A DNA stretch of 33,485 nucleotides from Christensenella sp036660175 (lineage in GTDB: Bacteria; Bacillota; Clostridia; Christensenellales; Christensenellaceae), in NCBI GenBank assembly GCA_036660175.1, contig JAVXBD010000008.1, positions 1 to 33,485 on the forward strand. The letters are read 5' to 3'. This document shows positions 31,850 to 33,485 of the stretch, one piece after another. How positions within the stretch are numbered: the stretch's first letter is position 1; each line of letters begins with the position of its first letter. The notes under the pieces are model-generated. The model made no database searches and was not told where the DNA came from. It saw only the letters and a list, made by a program, of their open reading frames with translations. Made by a program: the position numbers and the translations under genes.

Positions 31850-33037
31850 ATGACACCGACAAAATTAAAAGACAACATCTGGTGGGTAGGTGTGCAAGAT
31901 CCTGAACTTAGAACGTTTGATGTCATTATGAGCACACAGTGGGGGACTTCTTACAACTCTTATCTTATTCGTGGCAGCGAAAAAATTGCTGTTGTTGATG
32001 CTGTAAAAGAGGCATTCTGCGAGGAACAGCTAAGCAGAATCAGAGAAGTATGCGATCCAAAAGAAATTGACTACATTATATGTAATCATACAGAGCCTGA
32101 TCATTCGGGTTCTTTAAAGCGACTGATGGATGCCGCACCAAATGCGGTAATTGTGTGTTCACGCCCTGCAAAGACGTTTATCAAAGAAATTACGAATAGA
32201 GATTTTGAATGTATCATTGCGGGCGATGGTGTGAGCCTTGACCTTGGAGATAAGACAATTGATTTTATTTCAGCACCTTATCTTCATTGGCCAGATTCTA
32301 TCTTTACTTATGTAAAAGAGGACGCTTTTTTAAGCACGGGAGATGTTTTTGGATTTCATTTCTCAGCAAAAAATATCTTTGATGATTTGACACAGCTTGA
32401 TGCGAATATGATTGAATCTCAAAAATATTACTTTGATGTGATTATGGCACCTTTTAAGCCATATGCTCTGGAAGCGATTGAAAAAATTCGCAATCTAAAA
32501 ATAAGTATCATTGGACCTTCTCATGGTCCTGTGCTGCGAGGAGATCCGTGGGGTGCAGTCAAACGTTACGAGAAATGGGCACAGCCGACGATAAATGATC
32601 CCAAAAAGATTTATATAGGCTATGTTTCCTGCTATGGATATACTGCAAAATTGGCGGCAAAAGTATTTGAGGGCGCACAGCAGAATGGCGTTGAAGTGGA
32701 GATAGAAGATATTTCTAAGCTATGTGCAGGTGATGTTGCGGCAAAAATTCAAGCTGCCGACGCATTTGCGTTAGGATCTCCTACTTTAAATAGAGATGCA
32801 TTAAAACCTGTATGGGATGTCCTTACATCACTTTGCCCTTATGTGATGAAGGGAAAACACGCAGCAGTGTTTGGCTCTTATGGCTGGAGCGGCGAGGCAT
32901 GCAAGTATATGACACAGCGGCTGGAGAATATAGGAGCTGTTGTTGCAGGGGAATCACGTGCAAAGCTGAATCCAAGTGATGAGGAATTAATGAATGCTTA
33001 TGATTTGGGTGTTGCATTAAGGGGAACCATTCAATAA
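31850..33037 (+). CDS. FprA-type flavodiiron protein (oxygen/NO reductase)
   Basis: This 395-residue cytosolic enzyme reduces O2 to water, or NO to N2O, in anaerobes. The N-terminal metallo-beta-lactamase-like domain has all diiron ligands: H80, E82, D84 (HTEPDH), H146 (YLHWPD), D165 (TGDVFG) and H225 (GPSHGP). The C-terminal flavodoxin domain, from about 254, starts IYIGYVSCYGYTAKLA and contains GSPTLNRDAL and FGSYGWSGEA, the FMN-binding loops. Rubredoxin upstream is the probable donor, as in rubredoxin:oxygen oxidoreductase systems. AGGAGG lies before the ATG. Confidence 0.96.
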   Translation: MTPTKLKDNIWWVGVQDPELRTFDVIMSTQWGTSYNSYLIRGSEKIAVVDAVKEAFCEEQLSRIREVCDPKEIDYIICNHTEPDHSGSLKRLMDAAPNAVIVCSRPAKTFIKEITNRDFECIIAGDGVSLDLGDKTIDFISAPYLHWPDSIFTYVKEDAFLSTGDVFGFHFSAKNIFDDLTQLDANMIESQKYYFDVIMAPFKPYALEAIEKIRNLKISIIGPSHGPVLRGDPWGAVKRYEKWAQPTINDPKKIYIGYVSCYGYTAKLAAKVFEGAQQNGVEVEIEDISKLCAGDVAAKIQAADAFALGSPTLNRDALKPVWDVLTSLCPYVMKGKHAAVFGSYGWSGEACKYMTQRLENIGAVVAGESRAKLNPSDEELMNAYDLGVALRGTIQ

Positions 33038-33053
33038 AAGCAGAAAAGATGAT

Positions 33054-33092
33054 AAAAGGCACTGTGCTTTTCTGAAGTAGAGTGTCTTTTTT
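33054..33092 (+). terminator. Intrinsic terminator after the flavodiiron gene
   Basis: AAAAGGCACT (33054-33063) pairs over 10 bp, with one G-U, with AGTGTCTTTT (33081-33090), and the T-run continues to 33092. It separates the redox operon from the rRNA operon. Confidence 0.85.
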
Positions 33093-33260
33093 ATGCGAAA
33101 AGCTGAAAAAAAACGATGATTTATTTTTAAAGGCAAGAAAAAAGTCAATCAGAAACGTGCGTTTTATTGTGCTTATCGTTGTTTGAATAGCTGTGCAAAG
33201 GCTTTTTTAAACCTTTTTAAAAGAATTTCAAAAAAAGCATAAAAAAGGTATAAAAAGGAG
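33093..33260 (+). other. AT-rich region upstream of the rRNA promoter
   Basis: No gene is visible. The stretch is very rich in A and T runs, especially from about 33200 to 33255 directly upstream of the -35 box, which is what an UP element of a strong rRNA promoter looks like. Confidence 0.5.
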
Positions 33261-33289
33261 TTGACATAAGGGGAATGATTTGGTATTAT
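33261..33289 (+). promoter_or_regulatory. rRNA operon promoter
   Basis: A perfect TTGACA (33261-33266) and TATTAT (33284-33289) are 17 bases apart, 162 bases before 16S rRNA. It is the strongest candidate promoter for the rrn operon in view; other promoters further up cannot be excluded. Confidence 0.85.
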
Positions 33290-33296
33290 AAATGAG

Positions 33297-33451
33297 CCGC
33301 AAAAAACGCGGAGAACCTTGAAAAAACAATACAGTACCAAATAACGCCAACTCACATTTAAAAAAGAATGTGGGGAGGAAGAAAAGAAATAGCTTGTAAA
33401 GCGGAGCCTGATCAATACTTAAATAAAAACATACTACGGTATGAAAAAGTT
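33297..33451 (+). ncRNA. Pre-16S rRNA leader
   Basis: This transcribed spacer precedes 16S rRNA. GAGAACCTTGAAAAAACAAT at about 33310 resembles the boxA-like, processed leader sequences of gram-positive rrn operons. Small hairpins include CACATT/AATGTG around 33353-33373 and CATAC/GTATG around 33430-33443. The partner half of the RNase III processing stem would be after 16S, outside the window. Confidence 0.6.
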
Positions 33452-33485
33452 TTAATTAAGAGTTTGATCCTGGCTCAGGATGAAC
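33452..33485 (+). rRNA. rrs: 16S ribosomal RNA, 5' end (partial)
   Basis: The universal bacterial 16S start AGAGTTTGATCCTGGCTCAG begins at 33459, equivalent to E. coli position 8, so the mature 5' end is close to 33452. The gene runs off the end of the window. Confidence 0.97.

Overview
The window (33,485 bp, low GC, gram-positive style) looks like the chromosome of an anaerobic member of the Clostridia. The evidence is the S10-spc-alpha gene order with rpsD inside the alpha cluster, a KOW-domain gene between map and infA, zinc-ribbon S14/L36/S4/L24, strong AAGGAGG ribosome binding sites, the ecfA-ecfT-truA-rplM-rpsI block, AddAB instead of RecBCD, and a rubredoxin/diiron flavoprotein pair. 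The species cannot be named from the sequence alone.

Layout. 1-129: downstream flank of a ZIP metal transporter, containing one copy of a 44-bp repeat. 127-918 (-): ZIP transporter. 1062-17119: one co-directional ribosomal protein supercluster, with its promoter and a structured leader in front of rpsJ, then rplC-rplD-rplW-rplB-rpsS-rplV-rpsC-rplP-rpmC-rpsQ-rplN-rplX-rplE-rpsZ-rpsH-rplF-rplR-rpsE-rpmD-rplO-secY-adk-map-KOW-infA-rpmJ-rpsM-rpsK-rpsD-rpoA-rplQ, closed by an intrinsic terminator. tuf/fusA/rpsL/rpsG, which often precede rpsJ, are absent; the upstream neighbour is the divergent ZIP gene. 17151-20529: a fused two-domain ECF ATPase, ecfT, truA and a tiny translationally coupled ORF. 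20603-21663: rplM-rpsI with its own promoter, leader and terminator. 22030-29018: addB-addA-VOC protein. 29019-29461: a relic-like intergenic region with the second, inverted copy of the 44-bp repeat and a bidirectional terminator. 29462-31283: lipoate-protein ligase (-) and a PHP phosphoesterase (+) on divergent promoters. 31370-33092: DUF1858 protein, rubredoxin and an FprA-type flavodiiron protein. 33261-33485: rRNA promoter, pre-16S leader and the first ~34 nt of 16S rRNA.

Function. Most genes are housekeeping: ribosome assembly, protein export (SecY), N-terminal Met removal, adenylate homeostasis, RNA polymerase alpha, vitamin uptake energising module, tRNA pseudouridylation and double-strand break repair. 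The last cluster is an oxygen-detoxification cassette typical of anaerobes. I found no CRISPR array, prophage, intact insertion sequence or tRNA gene, and no clear undescribed multi-gene system. The least explained signals are the 44-bp perfect inverted repeat bracketing about 29 kb, the possible decayed coding remnant attached to it, the single-chain EcfA1-EcfA2 fusion, an AddB without a Walker A motif, and several structured leaders or intercistronic hairpins.
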